From: Macrotrachela quadricornifera
Lineage: Eukaryota > Rotifera > Eurotatoria > Philodinida > Philodinidae
NCBI GenBank assembly: GCA_022393335.1
Contig: JAJEKB010020399.1
Span: 435,379-499,378, forward strand
Length of the DNA: 64,000 bases
Direction of reading: 5' to 3'
Shown here: positions 1 to 11,289 of the stretch, piece after piece
Layout of the letters: the number at the start of each line of letters is the position of its first letter
How positions within the stretch are numbered: the first letter of the stretch is position 1
Translations under genes and position numbers: made by a program
Notes under the pieces: model-generated
Databases searched by the model: none
Told to the model about the DNA's origin: nothing
Seen by the model: the letters and a program-made list of their open reading frames with translations, nothing else

Positions 1-700
1 ATATACTTTTTTTACCTATAGGAAAAATGAAAATCAATAGGAATAATAATTTTGTTCATAGGAAAAATGATTTTAGAAGAATGAAAAATGGATTTCACAT
101 AGAGAAAAATGATTCTGAAAGAATGAAAAATGAATTTCGCATAGAGAAAAATGATTCTATGATATATTAAGTATACATATATATTTTATTTTCGTGTAGG
201 AAAAATGAAATTGCATAGGAATAATGATTTTGTTCATAGGAAAAATGATTTCGAAAGATTGAAAAATGAATTTAGATGATGGAAAAATGAATATATATTC
301 TTTTTAGCAACAGGAAAAATGAAATTCAATCGGAATAATGATTTTGGTGATAGGAAAAAGGGTTTCGAGAGATTGAAAAATGATTTTGTAAGAAGCAAAT
401 TATTGCATATTCTTGCTTCAATATACCCATATATTTTGATACCTACAGAGAAAATGAGTATCAAGAGGAATTATGATTGTTTTCGTGACAAGAATGATTT
501 AGAAAGATGAAAGGGTGAATGTCATTGCAGGAGAAAAGATTGTACATTGTTTTGAAATATCCACATATTTCTTTCTTTACCCTTTGGAAACATTAAAATC
601 AATTGGAGGGATGCATGGTTCGTATTGGTATGAGTTTGATCGATGGAAAGGTGAATTCCGTTGAACATAAAATAACTCGATATTATATTTAATTGCATAG
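1..700. repeat. Degenerate repeats built on GGAAAAATGA
   Basis: The word GGAAAAATGA and its variants recur many times. A longer unit (GGAAAAATGAAA, then AATAGGAATAATGATTTTG, then another GGAAAAATGATTT) starts near 20, 198, 312 and 450. A more degraded copy starts near 590. Spacing is irregular, about 115-180 bp, so this is a decayed tandem array rather than a fresh satellite. Short open frames on both strands here follow from the repeat having few stops and are not supported as genes. Confidence 0.6.
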
Positions 701-1115
701 TTTTTGGTTTCTGGGGAAAAGATGAAATTCAAAGAAAGTGAATTATATTATGCAAATAGTAAATGACGAAAAATCATGGACAATTTGTTTTACATGAGGA
801 AGTTTGGTGTTTTGATTATGAGAACGGTTGTTGCTTATTTAGTTGGTAAGTTTAGTGGAATTGATCGACGATTGTTTGCAATTGTGAGTATCGGTCGAAT
901 TCCCTTTTTTTTTTGTTAAAGATATTATGTTCTGTTCAGATGAAGTGAATAAGTTTATGAGTTTGTTTGTAAATTTACTTTTTTTTTTGAAGGTTACTTA
1001 GACGTGATTTATATGTGACGTCTATCTAGTAATCTGTATCTGTTGGTAGTGTAAAATAAAGATAATGTTATACAAGATTTATTCTTGAAAAAAGATCTTT
1101 TTTTTCAGTTATATA
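701..1115. other. Gene-free AT-rich spacer
   Basis: This holds A/T runs and no convincing open frame. It contains the 3' flank of the minus-strand gene that ends at 1116. Nothing else is seen. Confidence 0.5.
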
Positions 1116-1941
1116 CTAGGAATATTCGTCACTGCTATGAGCATCTGCATATTCGTTCATGGGTGCATCCTCAATAGTCGATGTTGATTGTGATATTTCG
1201 ATTAACAAAGGTGAGGTGGTCATATTTTCATGTAATGTTGTCGATTGCATGATATTGAAAATGCGATCCATTGCTTCCACGAGTTCGATATCAGTAACGT
1301 ATCCATAGTATTCCTTCTCAAATATTTCACTTAAACGTGCCAATTCATCATCATTAATTTCATCATCATCTGAAAATGATGGTTCAGAAAGTTGTTTTAA
1401 TCATATTCGAATGAAGATGCATACCTTTAGATATACATTGTGTTATACAAACTTGATCAAGTATATGTTCAAGAAGCAACTGTATTTCAAGAATGCGTTC
1501 ATCTTCATGGGGATTTTCGCTCAAACGCATACGTTTGAACTCTACGAGAACGTCGTTTTGTTCACCTTCCCATTGTGTAATCGCATAACGAAGACCAGAT
1601 TCCATATCCTTCAACAAAAATACAGTATTATTTAACTCAAGACAATGACTTTACCTGTTTAGTATTTGGAAAATATTGACTCCAATTTAATTGACGTACA
1701 GGTTTTGGTGAAATTACTAAAAATACTGTATTAAAGCAATTAATAATGTTAAAATAATACTACAACGGTGTTCCTTATTTAAAAGTTCTACTTCTGTCAT
1801 TTCTTGATCATCCGCCATATGCTCAATCTCCGCATTATATATTAATGCAAGTCCATACATTCTATTACTTTCATTGATGACGGGAGGATCCAATCCTAAT
1901 TCTCGTAAACGATCAAAGATCTGACTATTGGATATCGACAT
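1116..1941 (-). CDS. Four-exon hypothetical protein, 225 aa
   Basis: Minus-strand gene with ATG at 1941-1939 and stop TAG at 1118-1116. Exons by eye are 1941-1764, 1716-1655, 1608-1425 and 1369-1116. The introns are 46-55 bp, all GT-AG, and the exons sum to 678 nt with every junction in frame. I do not recognise the family. The protein starts MSISNSQIFDRLRELGL. It has a central acidic/hydrophobic stretch that looks helical (EDERILEIQLLLEHILDQV) and an acidic C-terminus (DAHSSDEYS). It lies about 150 bp beyond the stop codon of the KDZ-like transposase on the same strand, so it may be a companion gene of that element or an unrelated host gene. The exon structure is well supported; the function is unknown. 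Confidence 0.65.
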
Positions 1942-2086
1942 GATCTAAAATATGATAAATAACTTTATCGTTAACAAATAAATATCTGTAAATTTAAATA
2001 TCATTTTATGGGTTAGAATTTTTTACGCTTGTTTAAATTTGTTGTAAATAGTCATCATTAATTATGATGTTTATAACCAAAACATC

Positions 2087-4931
2087 TTAAAGTCGCTTAA
2101 GTTTTTTTTCTCGACGTTTCTCGACAATATTATGATTCTTTCGAATCATAGCTACTTGTGACAACCAATCGGTATTGGTTTGATCCAATACATGAACATC
2201 GGTTGTACTCTTATATCTATTAAGCGTTTGTTTCTTTGTGCTTGATTCATTCGTAGATTTTATATTTGATACCGGATTTATTTCAACAAATTGCTTGATT
2301 TTATCACTATGTGGAAGACTTACGTCTTGAACTACACGACATTGGATGATCTGAATATACAATAGCATTCAGTTCTATAAATTCTTCAAATGTTATCATT
2401 ACTTACTATATCAAATATTCGATTAGGTTTAACACGACAATGTGCTAGATTTTTCATATGAAAAAGTAATAGAAGAAATACTGGTGCCCTACGCCATCCC
2501 AATGAGCTGATAATTGAAGAATATTTTTTAAGCCAGCTAAAGTTCTGCTCCGCCGCTTCAGTATTTATGTTATCAAGTACTAAAAAATCTAGGTGTATTT
2601 CAAACATTCCAGAATACTAACTCACATTTATTATTCGCTGGATTCATATTATCACGACACCATTTACCAATATGATTTTTAAAATGTACCCTATCGACAC
2701 TAAATTTAATATTGGATAAGGTTAATGCAGCATCTGTTGCTTTTAAATCTTTTCCCATATGATTATGCAAATATTGGATCAAATGACAACCGTCATCATA
2801 GCAACCAGCAGGTGGTAATGTAGCAGCTACTAAAAAAGAGCATTTTTATTTTTATAATTATTAAAACAGTTTGATGAAGTTACTACGAATGGTTGAGAAA
2901 AGCAAATGAAGAATTTCACGAAGTGTTTCGGATCGAAAAATTTCACCAAATGAAATAAATACTCGACAATTTGTTACACATGCAATTAATCCAAATGAAC
3001 GTAAACAACGACTAATATATGTATCCAATCGTGCTTTGCTTGTTTGACAACCAGTAGCTCCAAATCCTTCTTTTCGTTGTCTTTTCCAGGTGATTTTTCT
3101 TCCAATGTGTCTTCGTCTAGGCCGAATTTCATGTCTTTTTGAAACTGTATCTGATGCTTTTGTCAGCAGCTGATCATCATGATGTAGAGAGCAATAATGA
3201 GATCGTTCTATAGGACTTCTACAACATCCGATCATGAGATTCTCAAATTCCTCTGTCTCGACTTCAACATCCTTGTATCGGCACACTCTACGACGGCATT
3301 TCTGATGTCCATCAATAATAATGGCAGCCGAACATTTATCATTACAAGGACCTATAATATCTTTGTGTGAAGACCATAAATATATAAACCAAGACAACAT
3401 TTTTGGATAATTTTTCCATGACCAGTTATCAAAATCACGCAATGACATTGGAATTGTAACAGTTGAGCAACCCATCATCAAATGAAACTGAAGTATCTGG
3501 TACATAAACAGAGCTTGTGCTAATCGTTTCCAACAAATGGGTTGTACTTGTTCTAAACCTTCATTAAATGCTTCTAAATTAAGACAATCAGAAGTTTTCC
3601 ACCATGAATTGGCATTGCTCACGACGTTACATGAATAATTATTGACAACAGATCTTGCGATTGCAAACTGACCACCCATAAAAATAAATTGTCCATGGTA
3701 TAAAGATTTTGGTGAGTATATATGTTGTTTGCCAACACGTATAAAATTCGGAAAAATGAAGTAGCTCTGAGACTTTTTGAATTCTCCAAAATGCCGACAT
3801 TCCAGCCAAAAAATAGTTCCTAGAAAATCAAATTTATGCCGAATGAGAGTAATAAAAAAAGTAGCATTTTACCCCTACCAGACAATACTTTTCCTTGTTC
3901 ACATATAATTTTAACTTGACGATTATGACTATTGGCTGCTGACACCTGCAACTCACACAAGAGACATACATTCGTAAATGGAACCAAATGTATAAATATC
4001 TTGTTTGACAACGAATAATTGCCAATTATAATAACTGGAAGTAGTTGAATATCAGGTCGAGAATGGAAGAATGCCAAAACACTTTGAATTATTGTATCAC
4101 TGTGGTTGGTATTCAGGCTACTTCGAAATACATTCGCTATATGAAGAATTCGATCAACGTCATAATTTGACCAATGACAATTAAGATAGAAAATAAATAT
4201 TAGTTCATGTGGTAGAAAGTATTTGTACCACCATGTTAAAGCTTCTACTATCTCAACAGACGTTTGTTGCTCAATGCGAATAATATTCATCGACGAACAT
4301 ACTCTATTCACGTTTTTCTAAACATATAATTGATATTTCTTACTTTGAAGACAATAGCTTTTAGGTAGTATGCATTTGTTAAAAATTTCTTTTGTCTATT
4401 GAACAAACTACTAATCTTAAAATAATTGATTCTATACCTTACCGTGTCCATTAGGTGACTTAAGTTCAACGTTGATGAATTTTTTCTTGATAGTTGACCA
4501 TTTACGAATCCAATATTCTCACTTGAATTAGCGAAACACTCGTTATTCTATCAAGAAAACTCGAATTATACGTAGATAAAAATGTAGTAATAAAGCTCAC
4601 ATATTGAAGTGATATTGTATTGCCACCGTAGATGTTAAAAGGTATCGAAGAGTCACACATACTGAGACATTTCAAACATTTCATTGAAGCTTGTGTATCA
4701 AAACATAAATTCTTTTTTTTAATTTTATCGTTGTTGCCAAAATTCTATTTGAAAAATGTAAAAATTAGCACTTATCTTCATTGTCAATCAACATACTAGA
4801 TGATCTTCCATGTGCACATCTTGATTTTCATGACGTACATCAATATTTGTGTTGAATAAACAATCATTGGTGTTGTTAGAAGTGTTGGTAACAATATCAA
4901 CTTGAATATTGTGTGACTTTATGTCATCCAT
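2087..4931 (-). CDS. KDZ/Zisupton-like transposase with cysteine cluster, 8 exons, about 800 aa
   Basis: Exons by eye are 4931-4797, 4744-4523, 4485-4443, about 4301-3873, 3819-2887, 2829-2626, 2579-2407 and 2350-2087. The introns are mostly 37-57 bp GT-AG (one is about 140 bp), the total is 2403 nt, and no internal stop is needed. The N-terminal part has CxxC motifs (MKCLKCLSMC). The middle has a second CxxC (NVCLLC) and a cysteine cluster, IIIDGHQKCRRRVCRY then IGCCRSPIERSHYCSLHH, like the CxC clusters attached to KDZ transposases. The C-terminal part has YDDGCHLIQYLHNH, VDRVHFKNHIGKWCRDNMNP and NTEAAEQNFSWLKKYS, which match the conserved KDZ core, including the glutamate of the NTxxxEQ block. 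The product would cut and paste its own DNA in the nucleus. Weakest point: the start of exon 4, where an alternative acceptor at 4317 would break the frame. The start ATG at 4931 directly follows a possible acceptor CAG, so a further 5' exon is possible. Confidence 0.75.
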
Positions 4932-5058
4932 CTGAAAAAAATGAACTAGACAATCATAATCTTATCTAAGGCAAGTTTTACTAATTCTACGACCCTAAAC
5001 AATGTTTGAAAAGAGACGACTCTTATATTTTTCACATAGTAATACTTTTTTTTTCGGA

Positions 5059-7105
5059 CTAGTTCTTTTTTCTTAATCTATGTGAAATTGGACTGAAACT
5101 TGGTTTGAAAAAAACGTGATATTTTTTCTTATTATTGTCTGCTTGTTCATTTTGACAAACAGTTTCATTCATTTCAATGTTATCCATCGATTGAATCATA
5201 TTCGTGCTGTCATCATCATTTTCATTCATAGCACTTGAACACTCTATCTTCACGATACCATTATTATCATTTGTATTATTATTATTATTATTATTCTTTT
5301 TATTATCAAATGCGATCGTTTGTATCAACATGTCATTTGCTAAAACATGATCCATAATGAACGATTCTATAATACCGTAACATAACGTAAATAACTTACT
5401 CGATCGATCATCAATATCATTCAATATGTCACTACAATCTAATTCAAAATTTTCTGGACAAGAAATATTTTATAAATTATCTATTCAAACCAACAATACT
5501 TACTATCACATGAATGAGTTGTACTGTCATCTAAAGCAGTATTTATCTCTGATTCAGAATGTTCTAGATAAAAAAAAACATATTTTTAAAAAGTTTCTCA
5601 TGCAAATGTGAATTATATACTATCAAATTCAGATAATTTCTCATCAAAACCACTTCGAATCTTCCAAATACTATCCGTATCACAGGAACTATCTGGTGCT
5701 GCTTCTGCAGATTGCATGGTTGTTGTCTCTAAAAAATAAACATTTTAATTTTTTTAAAAACAGTTACAAAATATTATAGTAAAATACCAATTTCGTTGGG
5801 GTTTCAATATAACAAATAAGTCGGACAAATCGTTTTATTAAATCATTATTTATTTTCCAGAAAAGACAAATAAATCACTTGCTTAGGTTTCGAAAAAAAA
5901 ATCAGACTAATAAGATTTTAGAATTTTGAAACAAGAGACAAAATCTCAACAATTAGTTTTTCAATGTTGAAAATATTAAAATTCATCAACTACCATGTTG
6001 GCTGTAAACCATTTTGTTCCAGTAGCAAAAGAAAATTTATTATACTCGTTTTATTGGAGTTTTATTAGACTCTTCTTTTAATTCAAATAATTTTTTTTAT
6101 ATGAGTAAAAGGATCTTCTGGCTTCTATTGTTCTTAAATACATACTTGTTCATATTTGTAGCATATTGTTACCTTCTTCGTTACTGATGGATTGATTATT
6201 TTCTATTAAGTAAACTAAGAAATTTTGCATAGCATACAAATTTACTTACGAGACCGTTGAATGAGAAAGCTCGTGTCCAAATCACGTGCTTGATATTCAG
6301 GTCTTTGTAAAATACGAATAAGTTCATCGGATATTTTCCCCTTTCCATCAACAATAAGTTCATGACAAGTATTACGCAAGTTTTCTAAATTAAGATTAGA
6401 TATACCAAACTCGCTTAACTTGCATTCGAATTTCATTTGATCATTAGTTGACAACGGATTAGGTAATTTTTTTACATATATAGATGTCCACTTCGAACTA
6501 AAAAAGCCTTTCTTCAATACAAATATGAGATCTAGTTCAATTAATTTAGACAGTGCTGAACCAAGAATACTAGCTGATCGTTTTATTACTCGGTCAGTAT
6601 AAAGATTAGATGATGTGAAGATAATTGATTGGAAAAGAAGCACTCGGGACATGATTTCAGCTATACGTGGTTGTAATCGAACAATACGTTTTTGTTTTTT
6701 TGACAATTTTTCACTATCTTCAGTTTTTAAACATGTTATTGTTGAGGATGATTGTTGTAATGCTGAAAATCGTTCTTCTGGTGTCAAATACATAAGTAAC
6801 TTGTATTGTTCAATGTTTCCTGTTATTAGATCACGACATCGTTCAACCATATCAAATGTAATATAGTGTTGAATAACTTGACCATTTCATCAATAAGATA
6901 TTCGGCGAATAAATTTTGAATACGATCAACAAAATCAGCAGTAACTTTACCATTATTTGGAAAATGCTTGTACTTTACCAAATATTTAAGACCAATTGAA
7001 TACGCTAATTCAAGGATATATAAAAATCCGACAATACGATGACTGCTTTGAACGCTTTTGCCTAAACGAGCTGCTAAATGATCGTTGTTCTTTTCAGCAA
7101 CACCT
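5059..7105 (-). CDS. Multi-exon hypothetical protein with acidic Asn-rich tail, 5' incomplete
   Basis: Minus-strand pieces join in frame as follows: about 7105-6251 (main exon), 6202-6173, 5728-5621, 5563-5504 and 5453-5059. An optional 33-nt in-frame intron lies within the last exon. The main part contains LAARLGKSVQSSHRIVGFLY and later DMVERCRDLITGNIEQYKLL. The tail is acidic with a run of seven or more Asn, and it ends HRLRKKN. No family is recognised; a distant likeness to helicase-associated DUF3987-type ends is only a guess. Near 6872 the reading frame shifts by one base between VDRIQNLFAEYLIDEMVKLF and YITFDMVERC, so the copy may be damaged. No 5' end or start codon is visible before the 120-bp tandem array, which suggests truncation. 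It could be the partner gene of the KDZ-like element next to it. Confidence 0.45.
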
Positions 7106-7419
7106 TCATGAAAAAAATGTAGGTTATTTCAGTTTTATCATATACTACATAAATAACTGGTTTCACATAGTTCAGGTATTTTTCAATCAGCTTTTGTATA
7201 CAACTCGAAAAATTAAAATATTCATCTTATAATATATTTTATAATTCGTCAATGTGACAGAATTTTCTTTAAATATTCTCTGAGTAGCACTTTTTTGGTT
7301 CGTTTCACTATGATTATTAATTCTATCTATTCCCTCGACTGAAGGGAGGGTCATATGAAAAAAAATAGTTTGCTTGCTTGCTTGCTTGTCGTCGGAGTCA
7401 AAGGTCAAAAAAACATGTT

Positions 7420-8165
7420 TTCAAGAAAATCACGACATTTCATAAAGTTTGACCAAAGATAATCGGGGTCGGGGAATCCAATGGCACCATCAGTTTTTCG
7501 AAACTTGCAACTCAGTTTTCTTGGTCTAGAGTAGGTCCCCGGGGCAAATCCTTGAAATCATATAAGGGTTGACCGAAGGGTAATCGGGGTCGGGGAATGC
7601 AATGGCACCATCAGTTTTTCGAAACTTCCAACTGAATTTTCTCAGTCTAGAGTAGGTCCCCGGGGCAAATCCTTGAAATCATATAAGGGTTGACCGAAGG
7701 GCGATCCGGGGTCGGGGAATTCAATGGCACCATCAGTTTCTCAAAACTTCCAACTGAATTTTCTCGGTCTAGAGTAGGCCTTCGGGACAAACCCTTGAAA
7801 TTGTAGAAGGGTTGACCGAAGGGTAATCGGGGTCCGGGAATCCAATGGCACCATCAGTTTCTCAAAACTTCCAACTGAATTTTCTCGGTCTAGAGTAGGT
7901 CCTCGGGACAAACCCTTGAAATTGTGGAAGGGTTGACCGAAGGGTAATCGAGGTCGGGGAATCCAATCGGACCATCAGTTTCTCAAAACTTCCAACTGAA
8001 TTTTCTCAGTCTGGAGTAGGTCCTCGTGACAAACCCTGGAAATCATAGAAGGGTTGACCGAATGATAATCGGGCTCGAGAAATCCATCGATGTCATCGGT
8101 TTTATGCAACTCCGGCCTCGACTTTATCGGCCTAAAGAAGTGTTTTTGAAGAAATCAGTCAGTTT
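7420..8165. repeat. GC-rich tandem array, unit about 120 bp, about 6 copies
   Basis: The phrase GGGTTGACCGAAGGGTAATC recurs near 7566, 7686, 7806, 7927 and 8048, with a diverged first copy near 7447. Spacing is close to 120 bp. Each unit continues with CAATGGCACCATCAGTTT and GTCTAGAGTAGGTCC. The copies are much alike, so the array is fairly young. It has more G and C than its surroundings and no long open frame. Confidence 0.85.
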
Positions 8166-8767
8166 TATAATGTCCCATTATGAGCGGTTACTGGTTCGGA
8201 TTTTGAGGAGGTTCGGTTTTTGAAAACTTCTCTGCAAGTTAAATTTGGACGTACACAATATCTTTTTGCATAAAATCTCGTTTTGTGAATCGACATTCTC
8301 ATAAGAATTTAAGTTGGGAAGTATATGGCAAGCAGGATTACGCATGTCCTGCTCATGTGTATATTCACATCTACCAATGAATATCGGCAGTTCTCTCATT
8401 CGTCTAAACAATGACTTGTTTTGTTTTATCAATAAAGAAGATTTTTCTACGCTAATATGCATGATTTGTAGAGATCACTGTTAATCCATTGGACACCCGC
8501 TGAGTGGTCGTTCCGTATTGAATAAGTGCTACATATCTGATTCGAACCATACTAAGTGTGGTAAAGTTGTGTCTTATCTGTAACATATATGGACATGCTC
8601 AACCATATGAGACCCCATTAGTACTTTTGCTTATACAACTTTACTTAAATATTAAGAAAAGGTAGTTTTTTTCTGATAATTTTATGATTTATTGCGATGC
8701 TCTTGATCAATCTTCATATACAGAATAGAAAAAATTTCTATAATTATTCGAAGCATTTGCATAACGG

Positions 8768-8822
8768 TGAGTAGTCGGGAGTGGCGGACCGGAGGGAGGC
8801 CGACGACTGACTGCGAGCTGCT
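8768..8822 (+). repeat. GC-rich dispersed module, copy 1
   Basis: Contains GTCGGGAGTGGCGGACCGGA followed by CCGACGACTGACTGCGAGCT. It is diverged relative to the copies at 9498 and 10625 and could form a small hairpin between its GTCGG and CCGAC parts. Confidence 0.7.
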
Positions 8823-8997
8823 AGGAATGACTTGAAATTGGCATTTCAAAAGGCTTTTGAGAAATTTACCCATTGTACAATGTACTAGACAGCATCAGTA
8901 TAAACTGTAATTTTATCAGTTTCGTCGATGCTTCTGACAGATTTTTATGTAACGAAAACAAAACAAATTATAATTCTGGGTGGCATTATGCACAACA

Positions 8998-9055
8998 GCG
9001 AGCAGTCAGAAGGGCGGACCGAAGGGCCGCCGACGACTGACTTCGAGCTCTGAGT
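8998..9055 (+). repeat. GC-rich dispersed module, copy 2
   Basis: Reads GCGAGCAGTCAGAAGGGCGG, then ACCGAAGGGCCGCCGACGAC and a TTCGAGCT ending. Same module as copy 1 with substitutions. Confidence 0.7.
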
Positions 9056-9497
9056 ACCGACTTTGGGTAGAAGACGTTTAAAGAACGTTGAAAGCTTCAC
9101 ACTCTGTAATAAAAAGTAATCATGACTACTTAAGTGAAATCTATTTGTATCACTGTTAAAGGGGAATTTTGTAAAGGATATCAGAAAAGGATGTTATGAA
9201 CGCCAGTTAGAGAAGATTCAGTCGAAAGTAAAGTGAGTTCTAACGATGAGCGTTACTTGTAAGTAAATATTCGTGACCTGGTGCGGTTTTCTGTATGAGA
9301 ATAGACATTTTGTAGAAAGTTTGATCAGAGGGTTTGGGAAGTTGAGGAGTCGAGTAGGACCATGGATTTCTCTTTACCTCCTCCTCATCCACTTTAAGAT
9401 AACTACGGTACACCACGAGAGTGTCTGCTTCTTAATGGTCGTGGGAAAACGGGAGACAAGCGATGTATAGACTAAAACGGTGTTATAGTAATCGGTT

Positions 9498-9605
9498 AGC
9501 AGCGGGGAGTCGGGAGTGGCGGACCGAAGGGACGCCGACGACCGACGAGCCGCTGCGAGTTTGCTTTGATAGCACATATATGGTCGCGCAAGAACTAAGA
9601 AGATT
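9498..9605 (+). repeat. GC-rich dispersed module, copy 3 (extended)
   Basis: Core AGCAGCGGGGAGTCGGGAGT, then GGCGGACCGAAGGGACGCCG and ACGACCGACGAGCC. The core is essentially identical to copy 4. Similarity continues about 45 bp further (CTGCGAGTTTG..., GTCGCGCAAGAACT, GAAGATTGCATG). Confidence 0.8.
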
Positions 9606-10618
9606 GCATGTATACCTTCCCTCAGTAATCTCACTCAATAGTGCAAGTTTAGAAACCATTGTAGGTATCATAGTATAACTATTTAGGAAAGTATGCCACC
9701 GTGGTTTTTCATGTCAATCTAACTTAAGAATAATCGATTTAGGTAGCGAGCAACATATGTGTCTAAACTAGTAGGACAATCTGTATATGTACGAGTAAAG
9801 ATTAAGCGATCGCATAAAGAAAGTGTGATCGTGTCAGAAGACTTGTGACGATGAGCAGCTTTAGTTCGCTCGGCTGTAAGGAGAGTGTGGCTGAGGGTGG
9901 AAGCGAGTTGTCAACTGATATATTAGTTGTTTGTGAGACCCTCCAGAGACCACACAAAATTGACAGAAACGTCCAAACTGTTCACAGTTCATTCTTTTGG
10001 ACGCCGATGATGCATAATCTTCAATTATGATAAAACTACTGTCGAAAAGGAATGCGTATAGAACTGTCTCCTCCCGTATCTATGTCGTGAACCAAAAGAG
10101 CAGATAGCGAACGGATCCAGGTAGGAGATAACGATTGTGGGGAAGGTCTTATAAATATGGCCGCACAGAAGTTTTCTCAGCTCGACAGTGAGTCAGTGAT
10201 AACCCAGATATCCACTGGAAGGATCTCTTAAAAAATGGGATCTTTTGTTGCGGAGAGTGCTCTGTTTGAGACTTAGTGGAAGAATGGCACAGTGCCATGT
10301 GAAATAAAGGCTGTACACAAAGATCTGCACATTTTCGTGAGGCAACACGGATAAGGAAATGTGTACGACTGCCATTCCTTTTAGAAAGAAAGCAACAAAC
10401 GCAGCTGAAATTGCATCGAGTATGTGTGCAGCATATTGGCTCGAGCGAATGAAAAACTCGTTTTTCAACGTTAGAGTGTTTATGCAATTTATGCAGCAGT
10501 TCGCAGAACGGGAAAGACTCTTTATCTAGTCGATGACATTGAGGCTATGTTTGATTCTACATAAACGTGGAGAGCAGTAGACATAGGGAAAGCTGACTGA
10601 AAGAGAACAAGAATCAAC

Positions 10619-10730
10619 GGTTAGCAGCGGGGAGTCGGGAGTGGCGGACCGAAGGGACGCCGACGACCGACGAGCCACTACGGGTATGACTCGATGTCAC
10701 AAATGCACTCGCGCAAGATCTTGGAAGACT
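10619..10730 (+). repeat. GC-rich dispersed module, copy 4 (extended)
   Basis: Same core as copy 3, preceded by the same GGTTAGCAGCGGGG lead-in and followed by a diverged match (CTCGCGCAAGATCT, GGAAGACTTCATTG). The two copies lie about 1.13 kb apart in direct orientation. Confidence 0.8.
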
Positions 10731-11215
10731 TCATTGGTGCATTCTTGAAATCATCGGACATAATGCTGAAAATTGAGAAATTGTGGAACAAGTTATATAG
10801 AAGTGCTTCAAAGAATGTATCTTATGGTATTCCTTGAGAGCATATCCAAGCACGGTTGGTTGTGGACACAGTGAGTCTGCTTGACGAGGGATATTTATGT
10901 GGAAAAGTTTGTTCGATGTCGTTTCTTATTAGAGTCGCAGGTATCTAATCATATCTTTATTATTATTCTCGCTTGTAGCTTTCATCTGACCATGAGAAAA
11001 TCAGAAGAACGGAATTGAATAGTGTTCTCGTAACTTTACACACAGAATAGGTCGAATAATTGTTTTTTCGAACATTACGGTTTTGGGAAAGAGATTGAAA
11101 TTGCTCGCTCGTCTAAAGTTACTAGGTCAGTCGCCCCCACATTGGCACAAGCACGAAACACTTCTGCCTTTCATAGTCGAGGGTTAAGTGAGTCACACGA
11201 CGAACGTTATTTGTA

Positions 11216-11283
11216 CTTATAATAGTAGAGAAAAGCTACTGGCTTATCGTTTGAGCTAGTAGCGTTTCTCTACTATTATAAAG
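11216..11283. ncRNA. Long near-perfect hairpin, microRNA-precursor-like
   Basis: The 5' arm CTTATAATAGTAGAGAAAAG-CTACT is the reverse complement of the 3' arm AGTAGCGTTTCTCTACTATTATAAAG, except for one mismatch and one extra T. This gives a stem of about 24 bp with a loop of about 17 nt. Size and shape fit an animal pre-miRNA. It could equally be a tiny palindromic repeat or a transposon relic. The ends are AT-rich like transposon termini, but only one copy is seen here. Confidence 0.5.
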
Positions 11284-11289
11284 ATACAA

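Larger units (their letters stand above)
8220..11215. other. Gene-free, less AT-rich region with dispersed repeats
   Basis: About 3 kb with a more balanced base composition than the rest of the window and no supportable coding exon. Four copies of a GC-rich module lie in it (listed separately). Weaker repeated phrases also occur, such as GTGAGT..ACGA.GA.CGTTA.TTGTA near 9230 and 11190. Open frames up to about 110 codons occur on both strands but overlap one another and resemble no protein. Confidence 0.5.

Noticed and set aside
7420..8165. Regularly spaced repeats that might be a CRISPR array
   Set aside because: Units are about 120 bp and repeat over their whole length, with no unique spacers. 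The setting is eukaryotic.
10149..10487. 112- and 91-codon minus-strand frames in the GC-raised region
   Set aside because: They overlap in different frames, show no domain, and lie among non-coding repeats.
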